Positions 1 through 7,046 of a stretch of DNA of 7,046 nt are shown here, piece after piece. A program made the translations under genes and the position numbers. The stretch's first letter is position 1, and every line of letters starts with the position of its first letter. This DNA is from an uncultured Collinsella sp. (GTDB lineage: Bacteria; Actinomycetota; Coriobacteriia; Coriobacteriales; Coriobacteriaceae): positions 1 to 7,046 of the forward strand of contig CABURV010000080.1 of the NCBI GenBank assembly GCA_902494035.1. Direction: 5' to 3'. The notes beneath the pieces were generated by a model. It did not search any database. It saw only the letters and a list, made by a program, of their open reading frames with translations, and had not been told where the DNA came from.

Positions 1-1157
1 CCAAACTTGACGTGGTCAAACTCCACGTGGCCGGGACGCCTCTCGGGAATCTGCGCGTCGGCCTTCTGCTCCTCCTCGGGCGCGGCCAAGAACTCAAAGA
101 CGCGCTCGGTGGCAGCGGCCATCGACTGCATCGTGTTGCTCACGTTGCCCAGCTGCTGCACGGGCTGCGTAAAGTTGCGAACGTACTGGATAAAGCTCTG
201 GATGTCGCCGGGCGTGGCATTGCCGGTCAGCGCGAGCTGCGCACCCACCACGACGACGCCCACGTAGCCCATGTTGCCCACCAGGCTCATAAGCGGCATC
301 ATCAGGCCCGACAGGAACTGCGAGCGCCAGCCACTAATAAAGAGTCGGTCGTTTTGACGGTCGAATTCCTCGATTGAGGCCTCGGCGCGGTCGAACACCT
401 GAATAACGTTCTGGCCGGCAAAGTCCTCCTCGATAATGCCGTTGACGGCGCCCAGAACCTGCTGCTGCTCGCGGAAGTACGGCTGCGAGAAGTGAATCAT
501 TACGGTCAAGATAATCGCGGCGGCCGGCAGCGTGAGCACGGTGACGCCGGTGAGCGGCAGGCTGATCGACAGCATCATGACGAGCACGCCGATAATCTGC
601 GTCACTGAGGTGATGAGCTGCGTCACGCTCTGGTTGAGCGACTGGCCCAGCGTATCGACGTCGTTGGTGATGCGGCTGAGTACGTCACCCTTGCTGTGGC
701 CGTTGAAGTAACTCATCGGCACGACGGCGATCTTGGCGGCGATCTCCTTGCGCATGCGATAACAAATCTTTTGCGTGACGCCGGTCATGAGCCAACCCTG
801 GATGAGGCTGCAAACAGAGCTCGCCAGATACAGGCAGAGCAAAAAGCCGAGCGTCTTGGCAATCCAGGCAAAGTCGACATCGCCGGTGCCGTTGACCTTG
901 GCAACTAAGCCCTCGAACAGTTTGGTGGTAACCTGACCGAGCACCTTGGGCCCCACAATGTTAAAGATGACCGAGCACACGGCAAAGGCGACGGCGGTAA
1001 ACACGGCAATCTTGTGCTGACCAATATAGCCGAGCAGCTGCCTCATGGTGCCCTTAAAGTCCTTGGCCTTTTCGCCGCGACGCATGCCGCCCATGCGGCC
1101 CATGGGACCACGCTGGCGGGTGGGCTTGGGAATCTGAGTCTTGGTCTCGTCTGCCAT
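1..1157 (-). CDS. ABC exporter half-transporter, second subunit (partial, C-terminal part beyond left edge)
   Basis: This is the N-terminal 385 residues of a fused permease-ATPase of the multidrug/lipid exporter type, read from an ATG at 1157 down to the window edge without a stop. A basic, Gly/Met/Arg-rich cytoplasmic extension (residues 1 to about 45, with GPMGRMGGMRRGEKAKDFKG) precedes the membrane domain. Hydrophobic segments lie near residues 49-70, 101-122, 183-200, 203-222 and 283-308. The text then runs into the linker ATERVFEFLAAPEEE and the first strand of the ATPase domain (HVEFDHVKF, expected to continue into the A-loop Tyr). Walker A, signature and Walker B motifs lie off the edge. 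The start overlaps the stop of the 789-residue partner by one base (TAATG), which suggests coupled synthesis of a heterodimer. From family knowledge, this subunit should carry the canonical catalytic Glu and His, because its partner lacks them. The substrate cannot be told from sequence. Confidence 0.93.
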   Translation of the reverse strand, partial: MADETKTQIPKPTRQRGPMGRMGGMRRGEKAKDFKGTMRQLLGYIGQHKIAVFTAVAFAVCSVIFNIVGPKVLGQVTTKLFEGLVAKVNGTGDVDFAWIAKTLGFLLCLYLASSVCSLIQGWLMTGVTQKICYRMRKEIAAKIAVVPMSYFNGHSKGDVLSRITNDVDTLGQSLNQSVTQLITSVTQIIGVLVMMLSISLPLTGVTVLTLPAAAIILTVMIHFSQPYFREQQQVLGAVNGIIEEDFAGQNVIQVFDRAEASIEEFDRQNDRLFISGWRSQFLSGLMMPLMSLVGNMGYVGVVVVGAQLALTGNATPGDIQSFIQYVRNFTQPVQQLGNVSNTMQSMAAATERVFEFLAAPEEEQKADAQIPERRPGHVEFDHVKF

Positions 1158-3526
1158 TAGCGCTCGCCTCCTTCCATGACGGCTGCAATTTCTTCTTGGG
1201 TAAGCCCCAGCTCCTCGGCGGAAAGCTGCGACTGTGCGATCTCCAGGTACGCCGGGCAGCTGCGCAGCAGCTCCTCGTGCGTGCCGGTGCCCACTACGTG
1301 GCCGTCGTCGAGCACGATGATCTGGTCGGCGTGCATGATGGTCGCGATGCGCTGGGCCACGACCACGAGCGCGGCGTCGGTAACGTTTTTGGCCAGCTCC
1401 TCGCGTAGGCGCGCGTCGGTCTTGTAGTCGAGGGCACTAAACGAGTCATCGAACACCACGACCTCGGGCTTTTTAGCCAACGCGCGGGCGATGGCCAGAC
1501 GCTGGCGCTGACCGCCCGAAACATTGGAGCCACCCTGGCTGATAGGGGAGTCGTACCCGTCCTCGCGCTCGGCGATAAAGTCCTCGGCCTGGGCGATGCG
1601 TGCCGCCCGGTGCATGTCCTCGTCGCTCACCATGTCGCCGGCAAACTTGAGGTTACTCTCGACGGTGCCCGAGAACAGGCGCCCCTGCTGCGGGATGTAA
1701 CCAATACGGCGGCGCAGCTCGGAAAGGGTCATGTCGCGCACGTCGATGCCGTCGAGCGAAATGCTGCCGCCCGTGACGTCGTACAGGCGCGGAATCAGCT
1801 GCACAAGTGTGGACTTGCCCGAGCCCGTGGAACCAATGATGCCGAGCATCTGACCGGCGTGCGTGGTGAAGTTTACGCCGCTGATGACGTCGGCGCGGGC
1901 ATCGGGATACTGGAAGCTCACGTCGCGGAAGGTGAGCTCACCGCGCGGCGCGCTGGCCGCGGGCAGTTTGGGCGAGACAGGGTCGTTGATGCTGGTGGGG
2001 CAAGTGATGACCTCTTCCACGCGCTCGGCTGCGACCTCGGCGCGGGGCAGGATAACCGAAACCATGGTGAGGATCATAAACGCCATGACGATCTGCATGG
2101 TGTAGGAGATAAACGCCATCATGTTGCCGACCTGCATCACGCCGTCGGACACGCCCTGCGCGCCAAACCAGACGATAAGTACGGTGATGCAGTTCATGAC
2201 GAGCATCATGAGCGGCATCATAAAGCTCATGGCGCGGTTGGTGTAGAGCTGCGTGGTCATTAGGTCGAGCGAAGCCTTGTCAAAGCGCTCGAGCTCATGT
2301 TCCTCGCGGTTGAACGAGCGGATGGGCATAAGGCCGTCGAGCAGCTCGCGGGCGGTAAGGTTCACGCGGTCCACAAAGCTCTGCATCTTTTTGAACTTGG
2401 GCATGGTGAGGCCCATGAGCACGCCGACAACGGCCGAAACCGCGATGATGGCCACGGCGATGGTCCACTCCAGGCCGGTGTGGTTAGCCAGGACACGCAT
2501 GACAGCGACGATGCCCATGATCGGTGCCATCAGGCACATGCGGATAAACAGGGTTGCGGCCATCTGGATCTGCTGAATGTCGTTGGTGCAGCGGGTAATG
2601 AGCGAGGCCTGGCTAAATTTGCCCACCTCGGCCGGCGAGAAGTGCATAACCTTATTGAAGGTCTCGCGGCGCAGGTCGCGGGCGATGGAGCAGGCGGTAC
2701 GCGAAGCCACGGCACCGGTCAGGATGGTGGCGACGAGCGACACCAGGCACAGCCCAAACATCGTGGTCGCCATGCGGCCCAGGTAGGCGTTTTGCACGTC
2801 GGCGGGGTCGATGCCCTGTGCCTTGTACTCGTCCTGTACATAGCTCACGGCGCGCTGGGTGACGATGGAGCCCGACATGGAGCCCATTTTGTCTGCCATA
2901 TCGTTGGCGCCCTCGACGAGCTTGCCCTGACCGATAAGACCGCCTTCAACGCCTAGGCGCAGGCTCTTCATGGTGATCTTACCGCCATCGGCATCAATCT
3001 GCTTTTGCATGTTCTGCGCCGCTGCGGCCTTCTGCTGCATCTCGGCGAGCTGCTCGGGCGTCATCGCCGCCATCTGCTCGGGGGTGGGCATGGCCTGGGC
3101 GGCGCCGCCATCGCTTGCCTCGGTGGATGCGCCGGTCATGTCGCCCATGGAGTCGGCGTCGATGCCCTGGTTGAAGGCGAGCACGACGGTCTCAGGCAGG
3201 CTCATGATGTCGGCAATCTTGCCGCCGTCGGCGCGCTCCTCCTCGGTGCCCTTGTACGTTCGAATGCCGTTATTGTCCGCCTTGCTAAACACGGCCTCCA
3301 CAGCTTTGGCGTCCTTGGCGCTCATAAAGAGTTCGAGGTCGTCGAGCGATTCGGCGCGAATGGTGTCGGGCACGGGCGAGGCGATGCCGCCTTGCTGTAC
3401 GCCCACGTCGACGATGTCGCTCATATAGGTAGGCAGCGCCAGGTCGGCGTTGCAGCTGATTACGATAAGTACGATAGCTGCGAGCAGTGCCAGGACATGC
3501 TTTTTAAAGAGCTTGAGAATCCTCAC
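1157..3526 (-). CDS. ABC exporter half-transporter with degenerate ATP site and large extracytoplasmic insert
   Basis: A 789-residue fused permease-ATPase, about 200 residues longer than usual for the family. Membrane segments fall near residues 9-26, 255-277, 326-346, 354-374, 434-456 and 469-491. The ATPase domain starts near 529: A-loop Tyr540, Walker A GSTGSGKST 565-573, Q-loop Gln in IPQQ 611-614, signature NVSGGQRQR 668-676, Walker B VVVFDD 689-694, D-loop SALD 697-700. The catalytic Glu position is Asp694 and the switch His position is Gln725 (VVAQR). This pattern is known from the degenerate-site subunit of heterodimeric exporters such as TM287 and BmrC. The extra length lies between the first two membrane segments (about 45-250) and should be outside the membrane. 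The start is GTG at 3526, with AAAGGAGA 8 bases upstream, overlapping the marR stop by 4 bases (GTGA). Multidrug or lipid/peptide efflux is inferred; the substrate is unknown. Confidence 0.95.
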   Translation of the reverse strand: MRILKLFKKHVLALLAAIVLIVISCNADLALPTYMSDIVDVGVQQGGIASPVPDTIRAESLDDLELFMSAKDAKAVEAVFSKADNNGIRTYKGTEEERADGGKIADIMSLPETVVLAFNQGIDADSMGDMTGASTEASDGGAAQAMPTPEQMAAMTPEQLAEMQQKAAAAQNMQKQIDADGGKITMKSLRLGVEGGLIGQGKLVEGANDMADKMGSMSGSIVTQRAVSYVQDEYKAQGIDPADVQNAYLGRMATTMFGLCLVSLVATILTGAVASRTACSIARDLRRETFNKVMHFSPAEVGKFSQASLITRCTNDIQQIQMAATLFIRMCLMAPIMGIVAVMRVLANHTGLEWTIAVAIIAVSAVVGVLMGLTMPKFKKMQSFVDRVNLTARELLDGLMPIRSFNREEHELERFDKASLDLMTTQLYTNRAMSFMMPLMMLVMNCITVLIVWFGAQGVSDGVMQVGNMMAFISYTMQIVMAFMILTMVSVILPRAEVAAERVEEVITCPTSINDPVSPKLPAASAPRGELTFRDVSFQYPDARADVISGVNFTTHAGQMLGIIGSTGSGKSTLVQLIPRLYDVTGGSISLDGIDVRDMTLSELRRRIGYIPQQGRLFSGTVESNLKFAGDMVSDEDMHRAARIAQAEDFIAEREDGYDSPISQGGSNVSGGQRQRLAIARALAKKPEVVVFDDSFSALDYKTDARLREELAKNVTDAALVVVAQRIATIMHADQIIVLDDGHVVGTGTHEELLRSCPAYLEIAQSQLSAEELGLTQEEIAAVMEGGER
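1167..1174 (-). promoter_or_regulatory. Ribosome-binding site of the second exporter subunit
   Basis: GAAGGAGG on the minus strand lies 9 bases before the ATG at 1157. It is encoded inside the last codons of the upstream exporter gene (the residues EGGER before the stop). This supports the ATG choice and implies that ribosomes finishing the upstream gene can reinitiate here. Confidence 0.85.
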
Positions 3527-3972
3527 TCGGCATCTCTCCTTTCTTGATTGTGGTCGATAATTTCGTTGGCACGCCTTAGAAGACGCACCATCTCTTGGGT
3601 ATCTGTTTCGCCGAGCTGTTCGAGGAAAGCCGCGGTGCGGTCCTCGAATTCCCGGCGTTTGATTTCGAGATCCTGGAATCCCTTGTCGGTCACTATGACG
3701 TGTACGCGACGACGGTCGGTCTTTGAGTGCTCACGCTCAACCCAGCCCTTGGCTTCGAGAGCGCGTAGGATATTGGCAATGCGGGCGTTCGAGACCCAGG
3801 CGCGATCAGCGAGTTCGCTCGGCGTGAGCGAACCGCCAGCGAGCATAAGGGCGCGCATGACAGCCATCTCGCCGCTGAGAGCTTTGTCCACAAAGCGCGA
3901 AACGCGCTGGTGAATGCCGCCAAACTCGGTAAGGAGCTGACTCCCAAGCTCATGGAAATCGGTATCTTCCAC
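3523..3972 (-). CDS. MarR-family winged-helix transcriptional regulator
   Basis: A 149-residue protein of the usual MarR length. An N-terminal dimerisation helix (about residues 6-33) is followed by helices around EMAVMRALMLAGG. The helix-turn-helix is LTPSELADRAWVSNARIANILRALEAKGWV (about 49-78, described in two overlapping helices), and the wing is EREHSKTDRRRVHVIVTDKG with the family's D-R-R-R turn. Long C-terminal helices (about 98-146) complete the dimer interface. The start is GTG at 3972: an in-frame TAG lies 12 bases upstream and no ATG start fits. A weak AGGGG sits 6 bases before it. It is the first gene of an operon with the exporter pair and overlaps the next gene by 4 bases. By family precedent it should repress its own operon and release DNA when a small aromatic or toxic ligand binds. 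That role is inferred from position and from the palindrome over its start. Confidence 0.93.
   Translation of the reverse strand: MEDTDFHELGSQLLTEFGGIHQRVSRFVDKALSGEMAVMRALMLAGGSLTPSELADRAWVSNARIANILRALEAKGWVEREHSKTDRRRVHVIVTDKGFQDLEIKRREFEDRTAAFLEQLGETDTQEMVRLLRRANEIIDHNQERRDAE
3535..3542 (-). promoter_or_regulatory. Ribosome-binding site deciding the GTG start of the 789-residue exporter
   Basis: AAAGGAGA on the minus strand lies 8 bases before the GTG at 3526 and inside the end of the marR reading frame. No ATG in the exporter frame lies nearby, so this site decides the GTG start. Confidence 0.8.
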
Positions 3973-4012
3973 CGAAAACCCCTAACACTAGAAACTATTT
4001 TCGGTGAAAGAT
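3964..4012. promoter_or_regulatory. Long palindrome over the marR start, probable MarR operator
   Basis: Two 15-base arms (3964-3978 and 3998-4012) are complementary except for one position: ATCTT, a mismatch, then CACCGAAAA pairs with TTTTCGGTG, a mismatch, then AAGAT. The 19-base centre is 3979-3997. The left arm runs into the first codons of marR, and the GTG start lies within the 9-base perfect block. A palindrome at the start of an autoregulated marR gene is the usual place for its operator. In the transcript the same arms could pair, placing the start codon in a stem and the weak AGGGG in the loop. The operator assignment is inference; the symmetry is read directly. Confidence 0.6.
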
Positions 4013-4037
4013 GATACCCTTGCACGCGCGCCCTATA
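4011..4037 (-). promoter_or_regulatory. Candidate promoter region of the marR-exporter operon
   Basis: On the minus strand, TATCAT (4016-4011) matches the -10 consensus at five of six bases and lies partly in the palindrome, but it has no good -35. An alternative is TATAGG (about 4035-4030), with TAGGCA 17 bases upstream as a weak -35. Neither is strong, so this marks the likely region rather than a defined promoter. Confidence 0.25.
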
Positions 4038-4050
4038 CGGTAGATTTTGA

Positions 4051-4132
4051 GACATGCCTAGAAAACTACCTTTAGGCGACCTCCGTACACCGTCGGTGCC
4101 AGTAAAGTTTGGGGCAGATCGTTAGGCATGTC
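4051..4132. repeat. Widely spaced 10-base inverted repeat
   Basis: GACATGCCTA at 4051-4060 is the exact reverse complement of TAGGCATGTC at 4123-4132, separated by 62 bases. CTTTAGG (4070-4076) also pairs with CCTAAAG (4132-4138), so the two pairings interleave. The pair lies upstream of both divergent genes. It might be a two-site operator or part of an RNA fold. Its function is unknown. Confidence 0.45.
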
Positions 4133-4265
4133 CTAAAGCCTACTCAGAGGCACTTTACCCTGCTAAAGCTGGCATAACAGCTAGAGTGAACGTCGTACAA
4201 AGGCAAGGAAAAATACCAAACAAATCGGTGAACGGTAGTTGTTCGCGCTCGCATTTCCTGCGGAT

Positions 4266-4292
4266 TTGTTAAAAACGCTCTAATGGTATAAA
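4266..4292 (+). promoter_or_regulatory. Candidate extended -10 promoter for the pfl locus
   Basis: TGGTATAAA (4284-4292) fits an extended -10 (TG, one base, then TATAAA). TTGTTA (4266-4271) upstream resembles a -35, although the 15-base spacing is short. An A-rich stretch follows. Transcription would begin near 4299, leaving a leader of about 224 bases before the pfl start. This is the best promoter-like match on the plus strand in the gap, but it is unproven. Confidence 0.45.
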
Positions 4293-4303
4293 AAAAGAAA
4301 CAT

Positions 4304-4337
4304 ATAACAGCCCTGATGAAGGGGGTGGCTATGTTAT
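4304..4337 (+). other. Hairpin at the 5' end of the predicted pfl leader
   Basis: ATAAC plus AGCC (4304-4312) pairs with GGCT (4327-4330) and GTTAT (4333-4337), giving 9 pairs with a 2-base bulge. An inner CCC/GGG pairing closing on TGATGAA is a possible alternative. It would lie a few bases from the predicted transcript start, where hairpins commonly protect highly expressed mRNAs. That role is inferred. Confidence 0.4.
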
Positions 4338-4499
4338 CCTTCTCAAACGGGTGAAATCTTGGGTTTTGGGTTGCAGTTCCAAGGTGGACGAACGTTTTTC
4401 CCTGTACCAACGTGTGGTGAAGAACGGAAGAAGCCGGTAGTGCAAGCCGATAATTCAAGAATTCAATAAGCAGCGGTGTGAGAGAGCGCCGCATTACAC

Positions 4500-4519
4500 G
4501 TAACTAGGAGCGTGGTTAC
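4500..4519 (+). promoter_or_regulatory. pfl ribosome-binding site displayed in a small hairpin loop
   Basis: AGGAG (4506-4510) is the only Shine-Dalgarno match before the ATG at 4523, with a long 12-base spacing. It lies in a 10-base loop closed by GTAAC (4500-4504) pairing with GTTAC (4515-4519). The long spacing makes this site less standard than that of the downstream radical-domain gene. Confidence 0.5.
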
Positions 4520-4522
4520 ACA

Positions 4523-6574
<2,052 letters not shown>

Positions 6575-6575
6575 C

Positions 6576-6600
6576 TATTGTTAGTGCTATACTAACAATA
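6576..6600 (+). promoter_or_regulatory. Perfect palindrome with embedded extended -10 in the split-PFL spacer
   Basis: TATTGTTAGT (6576-6585) and ACTAACAATA (6591-6600) are perfect 10-base arms around GCTAT, starting 1 base after the large-subunit stop. TGCTATACT (6585-6593) is a good extended -10 (TG, one base, TATACT), though no -35 is visible 16-18 bases upstream. The element could be an AU-rich RNA hairpin, a repressor site over an internal promoter, or both. It is not a typical terminator because no T tract follows. Confidence 0.5.
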
Positions 6601-6616
6601 ACGATTACTGATTAGC

Positions 6617-6636
6617 GCGCCGGTTTCGGCCGGCGC
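6617..6636 (+). other. GC-rich hairpin in the split-PFL spacer
   Basis: GCGCCGG (6617-6623) pairs perfectly with CCGGCGC (6630-6636) around TTTCGG. No T tract follows, so full termination is unlikely. It may protect mRNA ends after processing or reduce read-through between the two genes. It ends 10 bases before the next ribosome-binding site. Confidence 0.6.
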
Positions 6637-6646
6637 CTATTAATCG

Positions 6647-6652
6647 AAGGAG
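6647..6652 (+). promoter_or_regulatory. Strong ribosome-binding site of the glycyl-radical domain gene
   Basis: AAGGAG lies 7 bases before the ATG at 6660, the ideal arrangement. It shows that the small gene is translated in its own right and is not a broken 3' end of pflB. Confidence 0.85.
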
Positions 6653-6659
6653 ACACATT

Positions 6660-6911
6660 ATGAAGGTTTCTGAAGTTTCCGAGACTCAGGCCGATAACCT
6701 GGTCCACATGCTCGACGCTTACGCCGAGAAGGGTGGCCACCATCTGAACATCAACGTCTTCAATCGTGAGACGCTGCTCGACGCTCAGGCTCACCCCGAG
6801 AAGTACCCGCAGCTGACCATCCGCGTTTCCGGCTATGCCGTGAACTTCCACACGCTCACCAAGGAGCAGCAGGACGAGGTCATTGCGCGTACCTTCCACG
6901 ACAAGTTCTAA
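6660..6911 (+). CDS. grcA: Stand-alone glycyl-radical domain of pyruvate formate-lyase
   Basis: An 83-residue protein matching the C-terminal end of PFL: GGHHLNINVFNRETLLDAQ (about 25-43), HPEKYPQL, the radical loop RVSGYAV (55-61) with Gly58 as the predicted radical site, and LTKEQQDEVIARTF near the end. In Escherichia coli PflB the same block ends the 760-residue chain, with the radical on Gly734. Here the distance from Gly to the C-terminus is 25 residues, against 26 there. The first 20 or so residues are new. Known relatives are E. coli GrcA (YfiD) and a T4 phage protein, spare radical domains that repair oxygen-cleaved PFL. Here the large subunit lacks its own copy, so this one is probably obligatory as well as replaceable. 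The Gly radical must be installed by a radical-SAM activating enzyme not encoded in this window. The grcA symbol reflects the family; a split-pflB name would fit equally well. Confidence 0.93.
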   Translation: MKVSEVSETQADNLVHMLDAYAEKGGHHLNINVFNRETLLDAQAHPEKYPQLTIRVSGYAVNFHTLTKEQQDEVIARTFHDKF

Positions 6912-6976
6912 AGGGATTTAACTCCCGCAGGATCGCCGGGCCGCTTTGGGTTACTTTCCAAAACGTCCTCGGACAT

Positions 6977-7021
6977 GCAAAGAGGCTCCGCATCGCGCTT
7001 CGCGCTGCGGAGCCTCTTTGC
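6977..7021 (+). terminator. Long perfect hairpin, probable terminator of the pfl locus
   Basis: A 16-base arm (6977-6992, GCAAAGAGGCTCCGCA) pairs perfectly with 7006-7021. Inside, CGCG/CGCG (6994-6997 and 7001-7004) can add four pairs after one T/C mismatch, closing on CTT. It lies 65 bases after the radical-domain stop. There is no T tract after it, but the stem ends CTCTTTGC. An 8-base pair CCGCAGGA (6925-6932) and TCCTGCGG (7023-7030) encloses it. The symmetric stem could serve either strand. Confidence 0.75.
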
Positions 7022-7046
7022 GTCCTGCGGAATGTTCCGGAGAGAA

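Larger units (their letters stand above)
4019..4522. other. Divergent intergenic region without a convincing gene
   Basis: About 500 bases between the divergent marR and pfl starts, visibly richer in A and T than the flanking genes. A 116-codon minus-strand open frame (4144-4494) exists, but its product has no recognisable domain, its start has no good ribosome-binding site and it runs through the pfl promoter and leader, so I do not call it. The region holds a 10-base inverted repeat pair (4051-4060 and 4123-4132), the candidate pfl promoter (4266-4292), a leader hairpin (4304-4337) and a small hairpin displaying the pfl ribosome-binding site (4500-4519). I see no RNA gene in 4141-4260. Confidence 0.7.

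Noticed and set aside
1610..2956. Plus-strand open frames of about 217 and 219 codons across the exporter gene
   Set aside because: His-, Gly- and Ala-rich translations typical of the complement of GC-rich coding sequence; the opposite strand encodes clear transporter motifs.
3005..3547. A 180-codon plus-strand open frame opposite the exporter insert
   Set aside because: The insert continues in frame with conserved exporter sequence on both sides, so the plus-strand frame is a shadow.
4054..4125. A 23-codon frame starting at an ATG at 4054
   Set aside because: No Shine-Dalgarno sequence upstream and no recognisable product.
4266..4283. A possible Rex redox-sensor site beginning with TTGTTAA
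   Set aside because: Only one half-site is present; the expected inverted second half at the right spacing is missing.
4313..4362. CTGATGA followed by GAAA, resembling a hammerhead ribozyme core
   Set aside because: The bases following CTGATGA and preceding GAAA do not form a stem II beyond one pair, and no flanking stem I/III arrangement is visible.
4144..4494. A 116-codon minus-strand open frame in the divergent gap
   Set aside because: No recognisable domain, no good ribosome-binding site, composition unlike the real genes, and it overlaps the promoter and leader of pflB.

Overview
The window looks like the chromosome of an anaerobic, fermentative, high-GC Gram-positive bacterium. Coriobacteriia, possibly Collinsella, is my best guess. 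That rests on strongly GC-ending codons, clear Shine-Dalgarno sites, a pyruvate formate-lyase locus and a MarR-controlled heterodimeric ABC exporter. It is recognition from memory, not a database match.

Layout. Positions 1-3972 hold a minus-strand operon read right to left: a MarR-family regulator, a 789-residue ABC exporter half-transporter, and a second half-transporter cut by the left edge. The genes overlap by 4 bases and then 1 base, so they are probably translationally coupled. A long imperfect palindrome covers the start codon of the marR gene and is the likely autoregulatory operator. Positions 3973-4522 are a more AT-rich divergent intergenic region with a candidate extended -10 promoter, leader hairpins and a wide inverted repeat, but no convincing gene. 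Positions 4523-6911 hold a plus-strand fermentation locus, followed by a strong hairpin near the right edge.

The most notable feature is that pyruvate formate-lyase (PFL) is encoded in two pieces. The 683-residue product carries the catalytic barrel with the Cys-Cys pair but stops before the glycyl-radical domain. An 83-residue product, encoded 85 bases downstream with its own strong ribosome-binding site, carries the RVSGYAV radical loop. Together they total 766 residues, close to the 760 of Escherichia coli PflB. The spacer holds two perfect hairpins, and the first contains an extended -10 promoter-like sequence, so the radical domain could be made independently of the large subunit.

How the genes work together. 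The exporter pair should form one heterodimeric efflux pump with one degenerate and one active ATP site, repressed by the MarR protein until a ligand appears. The two PFL pieces should assemble into one enzyme turning pyruvate and CoA into acetyl-CoA and formate. No PFL-activating enzyme or formate channel gene is visible, so activation must depend on a gene elsewhere.
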